DNA from: Calonectria ilicicola
Lineage: Eukaryota > Ascomycota > Sordariomycetes > Hypocreales > Nectriaceae
Direction: 5' to 3'
NCBI GenBank assembly: GCA_020809705.1
Contig: CP085834.1
Location: forward strand, 372,001 to 436,000
Length of the DNA stretch: 64,000 nt
Shown here: positions 10,784 through 21,779 of the stretch, one piece after another
How positions within the stretch are numbered: position 1 is the first letter of the stretch
Layout: each line of letters opens with the position of its first letter
Translations under genes and position numbers: made by a program
Notes under the pieces: generated by a model
The model's database searches: none
What the model was told of the DNA's origin: nothing
Seen by the model: the letters and a program-made list of their open reading frames with translations, nothing else

Positions 10784-11979
10784 AATTTGACGATATATGT
10801 TCTAGAGGTATCGCAAATTCATCCCTGTGTTTTCTCTGAATTTACAAATAGAAGTCAACAAACCATGCCTCTGTTCTCTGATTATGCACTCTCATTCTTC
10901 TTTTTCAACACGCACATCTCACAAACCATCTGATCCTTTATTCTTTTTTTGTAGTAAATACTCCTATGCCTTGAGTTGTTGTTATTGTCCTGGTGAAACG
11001 CACCCTACATCAGATACCAGCATTGTTTTGCTGCACGTGTTATCTGACAAACGATTGCATAAAACATGTACAGCTTTATTTTCTCTACGGCGTTTGAGGG
11101 TTGCTATCCATCCATCTTCCGGAGGCGGGGATTAGAGTATAGGCGGGAAATCCAAGGGTGTCGTGACGAAAGGAGATGGGCTCCCAGGCACTCCGTGGCT
11201 TCTTCTGGCCAGCTGAACACCTAGACTATTGAAGCGCCGCGTGACGGGGTCCAAGCATCACCACTGGCTGGACGCTGAAAGAGCGGGGACAGAAGAAGCA
11301 GGGGTGGACATGGCCATTCCTAAATATTCTAATGCGAGATGAAGGTAACAGAGTTTCTAAACTGAGAAAGATAAAACGGGAATGGGTGAGAGCACTAACT
11401 TTGCAATTTTGGCCTGACCAATTACATAAAATACTCCAAGCGTACTGTACCGTACTGAACTACCTCTCAGTCCTGTCCGCTTCGCGAGGAGCATCCCTGC
11501 GGATCTCTTGAGAAACTAGTGAAAGGCCAACCACCTAGCGCACCCTAACGAGGTTAGCATGATTTCGGCGACCGGCGGCACTGAACTCTTCATTCTCCTC
11601 CATGCCATGGCTAGGCCTCAGCTCCACGCACTATTGAGATTCTAGACCGACAAACTGAGGGATATTCACCAAAAAGGTCAGCTTCCAACCAGGTATGGCG
11701 TAGTGCGACAATAGCGTAGGCCGGTTCAGGCAGCGTGGTGGGGACCTGTCCTCTCAGTCCATCTGTTGCTACCTCAACACAATAATAATTGCTTACCTTC
11801 GTCGTTATTCTTCTCGAATGTTTTATACCAACCGCGACGACAAATCAATGCAATCTATTTAATCCAGCCACTCTTCACCATGAAGAGATTGATTGTTCAC
11901 GTCGTCATATTACAAATAGATACCAGATTCACATTCTTTTCTTCTTTCTTTACTGCAGGCCCTCGTTCACCCACTCAAC
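10784..11979. other. Intergenic region without recognisable gene
   Basis: Nearly 1.2 kb lacks a supported gene. The open frames are short and show no family motif. The last 200 bp is pyrimidine-rich and probably serves as promoter and leader for the gene at 11980. Confidence 0.5.
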
Positions 11980-12805
11980 ATGACTTCCATCAAAATCACA
12001 ATTATCAATAACTCCGGAGATAACCAGAAATTCCTCCTATTTCACAGTGTACCCGAACGTTCTCGCATTTCTGGGCAAGATTTCAGCAATGTCTACCTTA
12101 AATCCCCCTTGATTCCAACAAGTTTCGATGTTGAGAACCCGCACTCGCACGCCAGCTTCACTGTGCCCACCAAGTATTATGCGGTATATAGCACGATTAC
12201 TGAAAGCAGCGATGGATCTACCATGATTACTAGTGGCGACGATATCCCTGTTACCCTTGGGCCTAACGGCACCTATGCTGTCCTTACAACTATCAACGGG
12301 GATGGGGTCAGCCCGTGTTGGGATCAGAAGGCCATGTCTGGCCAGGTCTCTGCAGCCCCTGGTGGGTTCACCATTGCAACTGACCCTACCTTGGCAAAGA
12401 AGAGTACGCCCAACCTTTTCCTTCAACTGCATTCTATCACCCGTTTTCATTTTCTGTTTCTTCATAAAGTGTGCTCACACAAGTATCCCAGGTAAAATTC
12501 GCATTGGAGTGGGTGCTAGGGCCACCGAAGGTGATGCCATCGTGCCAATTCAAACCTACGCCGCCACTCCCGATACAAAGGCTCAAATATTCCCCGTTCC
12601 TAAATACTTCATCACTCCTGCGGCAACTACCACCGGGACTTCTCTTGATGCTACTTTCTTCAGCGATGTTTTGCAGATCGACTTCAGGGATGCCACAAAG
12701 CATGACGTCACCTTTACCCTCAACAACGGCGGTACTTATACTTCTGGGGGCGATCTCAAGGCTGATGGCATTGATTGGAAAGTAGCTCCTCTACCTGATC
12801 CTTAA
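11980..12805 (+). CDS. Conserved fungal hypothetical protein
   Basis: Exons are 11980-12403 and 12492-12805, joined by an 88-bp intron with phase-consistent ends; the product is 245 aa. It has no signal peptide or membrane segment. It opens with MTSIKITIINNSGDNQKFLLF. The rest is rich in Thr, Ser, Gly, Val and Tyr with alternating hydrophobic residues, which suggests a beta-rich soluble fold. I recall similar fungal proteins beginning with a TIINNSG-like segment and carrying a YYAV segment (here at about residues 66-69), but no function is known to me. The second exon contains RIGVGARATEGDAIVP. Confidence is high for a real gene and low for any role. Confidence 0.75.
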
Positions 12806-12936
12806 GGCTTTCATATCATGAATTAATTTTGTCATTCATGTGATTTTGAGTCTATGAATTTCGATAGCTCCGTGCGACTGGATTTCAAATATCTCCCCAG
12901 CCTTGATCTGCAAACCGCTTCTTCGTAAAGCATTCA

Positions 12937-13320
12937 CAACGCCTCACTTATCAGAGTCGAAAACAGCTTGTGCAACATAGCTATAGGCATCCCAAGGGAT
13001 GGGTTGGTCCTTTCTTAGAGTAGACCTCTTCAACCAATGAAGCTGTACGCGCATATCGTTATCACAATAATCATAAGGCTTCAAGGCAAAGGCTGCCTTG
13101 CCCCAAAGAGAATGCACTCGAGGGCCCATGCAGACGACATCCTGAACTGATAGAAGTAGATCCTGATTGATTAATACCTGACAAGAGTATCTGGCTAGCT
13201 CCTCGGGTCAAATCTCTTAATGATCGAAAGGATTAACTCCAATTGGTCGAAATCCGTGGCTGAAAATGGAAAAATGCGAGCAACCTCGCCGTTAGGATTG
13301 CCTATAAGAATACATTGACT
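12937..13320 (-). pseudogene. HNH-endonuclease-like relic, paralogous to the gene at 14088
   Basis: The minus strand encodes fragments clearly related to the neighbouring HNH protein. One piece reads VARIFPFSA, matching VAHLFPFAG. A second reads FALKP followed by VQLHWLK, matching FALKP and LQFHWLK at the corresponding spacing. An amino-terminal half, a start codon and a continuous frame are missing. The HNH histidine of the AH(L/I) motif is replaced by Arg (VARIF). It is a truncated, decayed copy facing the intact gene. Confidence 0.6.
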
Positions 13321-14087
13321 ATTATCTCAGATTCGGCACTGTTGGCTTATTAGGAATGAGAAGAACTTAATAGTGAAATTTAAAATAAATAAAAATAAAT
13401 AATAATTTAATTAAATAATAAAGTATGATTAGTATAGCAGGATATAAGTGGTGGCAAGCATACGATAAGTAATTGAGAGCAGTTGTCAGCCTATAGGCTT
13501 TAGGCAAGAGTCGTGGGAACAGAACTGTAAAAGATATCAGCAAATAAAGTCCCGCAGGACAAGCAGAATAAAGGCGCGATGCAACCAGTGACGAGGTAAA
13601 GAGTTGCGCGGCTAGTACATAGAGATATAGTAAATCGCGAGATGGAAGAGAGAGAAAAGGCGCGAGGGAAAAAAGATGAGCAGTGCGTCTGACTAAAGCA
13701 CCGTGCCGCCTGACAGCTGCTCCCAGATGCAAGTTACCAGCGTCCCTTGTTGTACCTCTGGAAGATGAAATACTATAGTAAATTAAAAGAGGTTGCGCTG
13801 TACCTAGCTGCTGTGAGGGTAGATGGTAGCGAGCCACGGAACACCATTGTGTACACTACCAAAGAATTCAAAACCCTATTCATAAGCAAACATGATGATT
13901 AACATTGATGAACCTGGTTGGTCTACTGAAGCTTTCCCAAAGTCAGGTGAATAAATCTCCATCAACCCTAAAGGCCCCGCGTAAACATACATATAGTGCG
14001 ATCTCCCCCCATAAATCTTGCATCTTCCCGTGCCATTCTTTTCCCTCAATTTTATCACAACTGTACACCAAAGAGAGCAATTTCACC
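13321..14087. other. Gene-free stretch with a long leucine/tyrosine-rich shadow frame
   Basis: This stretch separates the HNH relic from the intact HNH gene. The minus strand carries an open frame of 156 codons (13837-13367) whose product is compositionally odd and whose 3' end is pure AT repeat. It looks like degraded repeat DNA rather than a gene. The last part before 14088 serves as leader for the HNH gene. Confidence 0.4.
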
Positions 14088-15294
14088 ATGAACCCCAACG
14101 AAAAATTCAAGCTCCCGCCCCTTGAATCAGAGGGGGTGAGGGCAAGTTTGGCTGTTGCTGAATTTGAACACACCAACCAGCTGCATTTCAAACATATTCA
14201 TCCTGTACACGGTTTCGTCAATACGCATCACGAGATGTTTATATACCATAACATCATGAATGCGGACATACCTGTGCCACCAACCGGCCCCTACATCGAC
14301 AATTTTGCCGAACGATATGCCTTATTCGATTCAATGCAATTGATTTTGCGAAGCGTAGGCATGGACCCATTGCATGCAACCAGTCTCGGTATCATTATGG
14401 TCGCACCGATTCATAAGGTGACGTGGATGAAGTACCACTTCGAACGATTTGATTTGACACATCTAATGGCTCGTGCCATTTTGAGGAGAGAGACCAATAT
14501 TCTATACAATACTGGTCCTGAATTCTTAACTTCATGTATGTTTGCCGGATTGGTTATCCATCCGAGTCATATGAGCCCTGAAGCAAATTTATTAACATTC
14601 TGATTTAGTTGTTGCGAGGCGAGGACTGCCTGTCGTTACTAATGCCTCGATACCTGCGGTAGCAAAGTGTCGAAGCCGATACGGCCACCGTTGTTTAATC
14701 ACGGGCAGCGAAAATCCCGAGGTTGCTCATTTATTCCCATTCGCAGGCAACGATGATTTCCAGGACACACCGATCGATTTATTCTGGTGTGGACAAGGTA
14801 GAAAAAGTCCACAGTCTGCCATTTATTCAATACTACTCAAATTTTGGGGTTACTCCGACACATGGCGAGAGTTATTTTCCAACGGGGCCTTATCTGAATC
14901 TCGGAATCTCATCTGCTTTAGCCCCCAATTTAATCTTTGGTGGAATCAAGGCAAGTTTGCTCTAAAGCCTATCAGGCGAACGGGCAACGAAGTTCATCTA
15001 CAGTTCCATTGGCTTAAGCCTTCTTCTCTTAGCAGGGGTGAAGAGATCCAAGGCAATGCGTTTCTTCCACAAGCTGGCCTTGACAACCTCGAATGGGGAC
15101 AGCAGGTTGCCTACGACGAGAATGGGTCTCGTATCCAAACAGGGCAAGTCTTTGTGATCCGAGCACTGCACCCAGAAGACCTTCCAGATATAGGCATTTT
15201 AGAGCTTCAGTGGGATTTCATGAGAATTGCAGCTATCGCTTGTGGGGGACAGGTTGCGAATAGAGTGAGGGCGGAGCAAATGGATGGACTGTGA
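14088..15294 (+). CDS. HNH-endonuclease domain protein
   Basis: Exons are 14088-14535 and 14609-15294 (intron of 73 bp, phases agree), giving 377 aa. The N-terminal half is all-alpha and unassigned. The second exon begins with an HNH_2-type domain: CRSRYGHRCLITGS, ENPEVAHLFPF, and a later N-containing block ending WWNQGKFALKP. This matches the widespread fungal HNH-signature proteins of unknown function. The start at 14088 has the context CACCATGA; an upstream in-frame ATG at 13905 would add a basic, unlikely leader. Nuclease activity is inferred from the Cys/His pattern. A degenerate inverted paralogue lies at 12937-13320. Confidence 0.8.
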
Positions 15295-15430
15295 TGATGT
15301 TTTATCAGTATGAGGTGCGCGAATCAATAGTTACTTGTGCCCTCAAATAAAATTTTGGCTCCATGAATATTGCGTATTCCTATTAGACGGGCATCGCACA
15401 TCCGTCACCTCGCGGATCGCTTCTACCACT

Positions 15431-17406
15431 CTAAACCACAGTTCCTGTGTCCTCGTCAACCTTGCGACGGATAATCTGCCCTCTGCCAAACTTTGCACGC
15501 TTGTGACCACAAAGCAACTCAACACGGTGCCCCAAACTTTTCAACCCTAGAATAGCAGCATCATTAATACCCTCTTCTACAAAAATGATTGGACCATGCA
15601 TCGCAGCAGCCCCGTGACCAGTCGCACTGATGCAAATTCTCGGAGCATCAAGTGCCTGCTGTGGGTTCATGCCAAACATTTCCATGTTGAGAAGAACTTG
15701 CAAGTGCCCTTGCGGTTGCATAAAACCGCCCATGACTCCAAAAACACTGTGCAACTCTCTATCAAGGTCGCTGTTGCCGACTGTGGTCAATCCTGGAATG
15801 ATTGTATGGTACGGTCTTTTTCCCGGCTGATAAATGTTGGGATGATCGGAAGGGCCAAGCTGGAAGTTTGCCCCTCTATTTTGCAAAGTGAAGCCACATC
15901 CTTTTGGAATGATAGCGGAACCAAACCCTTCATAATTGCTGTTTATGAAGCTTATTCCATTTCCGTATTGATAAGTTACGCAAAAATAGACAGTATCACT
16001 ATGGTTGTGAGCAGGACTCGGACTAGGCTCACCGTGTGAGTGATCCTTTGCTTCTTCTTTGTCAAACAGCTTTGCCCGGGAAGCCAAATAAGGCTTAGAA
16101 ATCATCTCTGCTGGACTTGCCTTGCTATAATTTGGATCAGTCACCCACCAGCTGGCGTCGGCGAATGCAATCTTCAGTGGCTCGATGATTGCATGAAGGT
16201 AGGGGACGGAATTGTGGTCTTTCCTTGAAAATTTGCCCACTTCCTGTCGTTGCTGGAGCTGTTGAAAAATCCCAAGCGCCATGAGAGCTACTATTCCTTG
16301 TCCGTTCGGGGGATGTTCCCATAGCTCAACACTCTTGCTGCCAATTTCCCCATCTGCCTGGTTTGATCTTAGAGCATCCTAGCCTCTAAATTTGAGTGAT
16401 ATGGGAGTTGTCTCTTCGCTCCCAGCATCCAAATAATTTTAAAGATCAAGTAAGTCCAGATGACCACCACGGAAGTTGACGACATCAATAATTGCCTTTG
16501 CAATACGACCGGAGTAAAATCCTTTCTTGCCTTCGGCTACCAGAGTTCGAAACGTCTTTGCCAAGTTGGGGTTTCGCATAATCTCTCCGGCTCGAGGGGC
16601 TCGAACGCAGTTCTCTGCTGACGCGTCGTATTTCAACATTTCATGAAAATTTGGAGACGCGTCACGAAGTTCCTGCTCTCCATTCTTCCACTATAACAGA
16701 TTAGAATTTTGTGCATAAGGTTAGAATACTGCGCTTACAAATCTGGCGCTCAATTCGCTGACGGGAAATCCTTGCTCACCAAGGTCAATGGCAGGCTTCA
16801 AAATATCTTCAAGACTAACTTTTCCACTGCCAAAGTTCTCAATAGTGTCCAACCACCCCGCTGCTGCACCAGGAACGGTCACGCTCAACGCAGACTTAAA
16901 TGGCATTCTCCCTTCGAATCCAACGTCAACCCCGAGCTCCTGGCGTATTTGTTCGAGCGTGGTATTCCTTGCAGATCGGCCAGAGCCGTTGAGAGCATGC
17001 ACCCTTCTTGTGTTGGAATTAAAATAGAGACAAAACATATCGCCACCTATGCCAGTATTCGCAGGTTCAGTCATATTCAAGGCTGCCGCTGTAAGGTAGG
17101 TCAGAATCTAGAGCTGTATGAATTTTGGTCAACTTTACTCACCAACCGCTACTGCTGCATCCTAGTATTTGTTATTTTTCTAGTTTCAACGATCTCGGAA
17201 TAACTTACTGCTGCATTGCCTCCCATCTTGAGAATCCTTTGACCGACTTCCGCCGCAAGCGGCTGAGTACATGCGACCATTCCATTAGTGCTATATACAA
17301 CACTCCTTCTGCTTGAGAACTCCAGATAGTGAGGGTCACTATCAAAGCTCCTCTCAGCTGGAAGGGCGGTGGAGGTGGATAGTGATGGTGATGGAATTGA
17401 TGCCAT
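15431..17406 (-). pseudogene. Gamma-glutamyltranspeptidase family, two in-frame stops
   Basis: Exons are 17406-17209, 17161-17143 (only 19 bp), 17088-16739 and 16690-15431, all phase-consistent, for 609 codons. GGT enzymes move or hydrolyse gamma-glutamyl groups after self-cleavage at a Thr. Early GGNAADAAVAV and GIGGDMF are present, as are LWEHPPNGQG, the cleavage region DTVYFCVT, GFGSAIIPKGCGF and GKRPYHTIIPG. There is no evident signal peptide. In the last exon TAA at 16441-16439 and TAG at 16381-16379 interrupt a frame that keeps family similarity on both sides. No reasonable intron removes them. The expected function is therefore probably lost, unless the stops are sequencing errors. Confidence 0.8.
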
Positions 17407-18550
17407 GATATTGGGTTCAAGATTGGGGTTGGAGATGGGAAGAGCATGCAGATAAATTCAAGCAATCGCTGACGCAACCCACAAAACCTTTGCCCTAGTC
17501 GTTGAGATGGCTGGTCCTGGCTTGTCCCATTCCGCTTAGCGTATCTTTAAGGTAACATCAGGCGGATGACGGTTAGCGGTCCGCTACCCACTGCATGAAT
17601 TCTATTCAGCGCTTGAGAGCTAGTCGAAGCGGATTTGGCTCATCCACACACGTGTCTACTGGCCAGAATTGTTAGAATTTGTGGTCCTCTGAGTCATGGA
17701 ACTACAAGCGGAACAGCAGAGAGGGCTTTCAATGCTTGGCTGCAACAGTGAATTCTGAGCCCTCACTGAGTTAGACTTGCCTGGAAATAAGGGTCTATTA
17801 TGTTTGAAGCCTTAACAGCCCAAATCTCTTCATATCAGGCGTCAAGAAAACTGAAAATTTGGAACCCTTTGGGTCTTAGTCACTGTCAAAGGCTGGGTAT
17901 GAGCTTCACTGTCTGCATCTCACTGTTCTTAGCCTCACGGCATTATCTACTGTTTCCTTCTCGCAAGAGCAGGCACCCTTTGAAGCAAAGGCCAGATTCA
18001 ATACTAATCAATCAATGTATTCAGTTGGGAATATGGCTCGAAATAGCTGAGGGGTGCTGCCATGGTCCACATCTCCACCAACAACCAACAACCAACTGAT
18101 AACAAGGTAAACGGGCATATTTCAAGCACAGCTGTCTATGCCTGCCAAACTGCCTACTCGCTTAAATTTGACTCCGCCGCAAACACATCCTGATTTGTCA
18201 CCCTTGTTCAGTATTTTCCAAGAAGAGTAAGGTGACCCAACCAAGATTTAGTTCGCCATTAGTCGTCTCAGAGCATCCCTTCTTACGAAAATTGATGTTT
18301 AATACTAAAAAATAATGAAGTCTCCTCTCCGGCCACAAACTCTCGACTAGGCTTTGCCTGTCGTCCTGCACCAACTGCAGCGACACGCCACTGCCGTTAT
18401 CCTTCTCTGGTCGCTCTTCTAACCAAGTTGCATTGAAGAGCTTCCATTGTTGAGAATACCGGATCGCCCCAAGTGAAATTGGTGATGCGCGCATTAGGGC
18501 GTGCTCTGAGTGAACCGCCGCGCGCAATCAAGTTGCGAAGATCTGTTGCA
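17407..18550. other. Intergenic region between GGT-family pseudogene and isocyanide synthase
   Basis: No supported gene lies here. Minus-strand frames at 18198-18681 lie directly behind the isocyanide synthase stop and might be eroded coding sequence, but they show no recognisable domain. Confidence 0.4.
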
Positions 18551-19816
18551 CTATGAGTATAATAGCCCTCTAGCAACCCCTCCTTGCATTTTGTGTGACA
18601 GCTGGTCCTCCATGATAATTTTATCAAGGTTGTCTTGCCTCTTTTCCTGAAAATGGCTCGGGCGACCATCCACATGGACAATTTCTAGCCTCGGGTCTCT
18701 TAGAAAATCACCCATCGGTGCACTAAGCCATTCGCCATCTTCCATCTGAGCAACACTACAATGCCATGGAGTGGTGAACCCAGTCTTGGTGTTGAGTAAA
18801 CTCATTGACACCTTATGCTCACCGGTCGACTGATGTATGGAAAGGCGGAGGTGGTTTGGGAATGCTGACTTGACAGCCTCTGCAAAAGCCTGTTTGAATG
18901 TAAAATTTAGCTATTGTATCCCTGGAAATATCAGCATCCAATACACTTACATATCCTCGCACCAGCATTTCCTTAGCTAGATACTTAATGTTTCTTTTAT
19001 AACTGTTGTTTGTTCTGCCATTACCAGCCGGGAAGATGTGTTGCAAGTCTGACTCCAGGAATCGCCGGTATCCTCTATAGGTCATCAACGTATCAGCATT
19101 TGTTGCAATTTCGTGATCAACATCAAGGTCATCCTTCCCATATTTATTGAGAAGGGATCGGCGGAAATTAGTGGCATTCGCTACGTAGGTGATTTCCTCC
19201 AGTTTTTTAGGCATTGGGAAATCTACCAAGTCTTGAAGTCTGGAGAAGCCAATATGGATGAAGCCCTTTTCGAATGACATAGCGCGTAGAGCCTCTCCAT
19301 AAGCCCAAGTATCACGATCCGATATGCAGAGTAAGTCTATCCTCAGGGTTCGGTGTTAGTGAGAAACTGCGACTAAGCTACTCCTTGCTTGAATATACGT
19401 TACGTACCATTGTAAACAATACCATCGGAGATAATAGTGAGCCTAGCGCCTGGTTCGTATATGCTCCTAATACGTGCACACATATCGTTGAGACGCTCAA
19501 GAGCTAGCTGCTCCGCCTTGTCAGGGAATATATCAAACACCTTATATACCTTATTGGCCGACTTAAACGGGAACGCAGGAAGGCACATTTCTACTTGGAC
19601 CTCCGCCAATACAAATCTCTCAATGACTGCTAGGAACCCGGGTGTGCCTGAGATGAGACGTTCGATCGTATCGTCAAATTTATTTAAAGCGAATTCGAAT
19701 ATGATGGACAGGATCTTGACGGAAGTCTCCGACACCCCCCTAGGGATATGTGTCGATGTCCCCTCAGTAGGACAATGGCCTACGAGGGAGTTTGATATTT
19801 TGGGCAGAACTTGCAT
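18551..19816 (-). CDS. Isocyanide synthase (DIT1/PvcA family), stand-alone
   Basis: Exons are 19816-19408, 19336-18951 and 18889-18551, with introns of 71 and 61 bp. Phases agree and the product is 377 aa. Isocyanide synthases turn the amino group of an amino acid into an isonitrile using ribulose-5-phosphate. Family marks are MCLPAFPFKSANK, TIISDGIVYND spanning intron 1, WAYGEALRAMSFEKGF, FPNHLRLSIHQSTGEHK just after intron 2, FTTPWHCSV, and GRPSHFQEK near the end. The start at 19816 is the first ATG in frame before the conserved region. It has no fused TauD-like dioxygenase or NRPS module. It is divergent from the A-T-transferase gene at 21780 across about 1.96 kb, implying a shared pathway. 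Confidence 0.9.
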
Positions 19817-21779
19817 GTTGGACCATGGAGGACTAGAAAGGTCAGATCTCGAGAATATTATTTTGAAGTAAAGGGAGGCGAGTGATGTGATCACGGTGGG
19901 AATGTCAAAATCGGAGGTCAGGATGGTACAAGTGAGAGCGGATGTACATACATAGATAATTAAAGGGGTAAGATGGAAGACCGTTGATTGGTGGATGCCA
20001 GCTTTATGCCGCCCATTCAACCGCAGCAGGCCAAGGCGGGGTTGTAGTAATCTATGCCACAAAAATCAGCCTTTGCTTTTGTCCATCTGGATTTGGCAAG
20101 TGCTAACCTAAAGCGTGCGCTATGTGGATCGTCGCGAATCATACGTACAACACAAAGTCTCCCATGGACAGACCTGGTAATATAGTAATAATGCCATTAT
20201 GATCGGTGCGGGTATTAGTCCGATGATTAGTGGAAGGATTAGTATTTCAATCAATATTGGTCTCAATATTATTATTGGTATTAGTAGAACATAATATCAA
20301 GCCCCGCTTGATTCAGGACAAAACGGAAGGTGATAAGAGACCATGTTGAGAACGACTAACTAAAAATACAATGCACCCCTTGAATGTAACGGAGTAGACC
20401 CTAGCCACTACACCAAAAGGATATGCGTTGTGATGTCTACAACATCACAACTAGCTATGGTATATATAGGGCACAGCTATGGCTGTGACATTGGAAGATT
20501 GTCCCGTTGTGACTTATTCACGTTAGAGGCGCTAAAGCCCGGTTACTCCAAATCTACAAACTAAAATAAATAATAAAATAAATAAATAACTGAGAACCTT
20601 TTATTTTATTTTATTTTATTTACAAATCATTTTCATTTAGGCTCTATAGCTATGAATTAATAGGAAAAGTAGAAGCGGGACAATGTTTCAATGGTTGTAC
20701 TTTATACCCCTGTTCTTTTATTCGGAGTTTTGCATGTGCCGAGGAGATCCTGGTCTGGCCGTTTGATTGAATGGACCGACCGGAGTGGCTGAATCATTTC
20801 GAAAGTCCGAATGTAGCACCAGGCATCGAATTAAAAAATAGCCCAATAAGAACGGTTTGATGTCGAGATATATTACTGGCTAATCAATTTATTTGATGGT
20901 GGATATCAATCTAGCTATTTAAGTGTATGTTTTCCTACAGCATGTAACTACTTGCCAATTTTGTTTAATTGATGTTATTAGATAGATTACCCTTCTGGCT
21001 AGAGAATAACCATGTGTGGAAAATCGGGAGAAAGATGCTGCATTGCTGAGTTCGGACACTGAAAGGAATAAACTCCGTCCGAGCTGTGGGTCCTGATATC
21101 CCTTGTATGTAACATTTGTCTCCAAGGCCAAGTGTTAGTTTATTAGTCATCGGAGGAATGAATGAATGTATTGGCTCCAAGTGGGGTTAGGACCCACGGT
21201 CTAGGCGCACTCTTTGAGTTAAAATGGCATAGACTTTGCTGCGCCGGCAACGCATGAAAACTAAAAGTATTATTGGCGATTAAGCCCGGCTATTGCTCAT
21301 ACAAAACTTTTCCGAATGCAACATTACCGCCTCATTCAAATTTGAGTGTGCTGTTACAGTTATGTGATTGGTTTGGTCTGGATTTTATTACTTTTTTCCA
21401 TCAGAACAAGACCGAGTGAGAAATATGTAGCTGGAGGTCATCTGGACATGACGACTACTCCTTGCTCTTTTTATTTAGTTCCGGGCCGAGCAGGGTCTGG
21501 GCTTTCGTCTTACTATTTGTCTTAGTATAGGTAGACTAGCCATGCAAAGGTGGCACCACCTGGGCACTTCATTCAGAGTGCTGGTCCACTTATTAAATCT
21601 TTGAACCAAAACAGTTAATTTTTTAATTTAGCCAGATCCCGCGTACTGCCTGTGTTGCATAATCGTATCCTCTTCCCCGGTGGTAACTGCTACTTCTTAC
21701 AGATAGCCTTGTTGAATCCCTTCCGCTGTACTGATCTTTCACTTTGACAACAAATCCCTCTGAAGCTACCACAACGACT
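19817..21779. promoter_or_regulatory. Divergent intergenic region of the isocyanide gene pair
   Basis: This 1.96-kb region holds the promoters of both pathway genes. It contains a perfect 10-bp inverted repeat with a 5-nt spacer at 20427-20451 (GTTGTGATGT..ACATCACAAC). A 6-bp inverted repeat CACAGC/GCTGTG follows near 20473, with TATATATA between them. At 20560-20620 there is an A-rich then T-rich palindromic tract. I looked for the copper-responsive TTTGCTCA-like motif and found only weak partial matches (ATTGCTCA near 21291). Confidence 0.45.
20427..20451. repeat. Perfect 10-bp inverted repeat, 5-nt spacer
   Basis: GTTGTGATGT, a 5-nt spacer CTACA, then ACATCACAAC. It lies between the two divergent isocyanide-pathway genes, closer to the synthase, and could be a dimeric regulator site or the end of a small repeat element. 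Confidence 0.6.

Noticed and set aside
13367..13837. 156-codon minus-strand frame with hydrophobic composition
   Set aside because: It runs into AT repeats at its end, has odd Leu/Tyr composition and no family features; more likely degraded repeat DNA. I looked for solo-LTR ends and a target duplication and found none.
18198..18681. Possible fused TauD-type dioxygenase domain behind the isocyanide synthase
   Set aside because: The synthase frame stops at 18551 and the frames beyond it show no dioxygenase motif (HxD...H).
21160..21245. tRNA-like stretch (minus strand, GTGGGTCCTAACCCC)
   Set aside because: The B-box core is degenerate and no cloverleaf could be drawn by eye; possibly an old SINE, not a tRNA gene.
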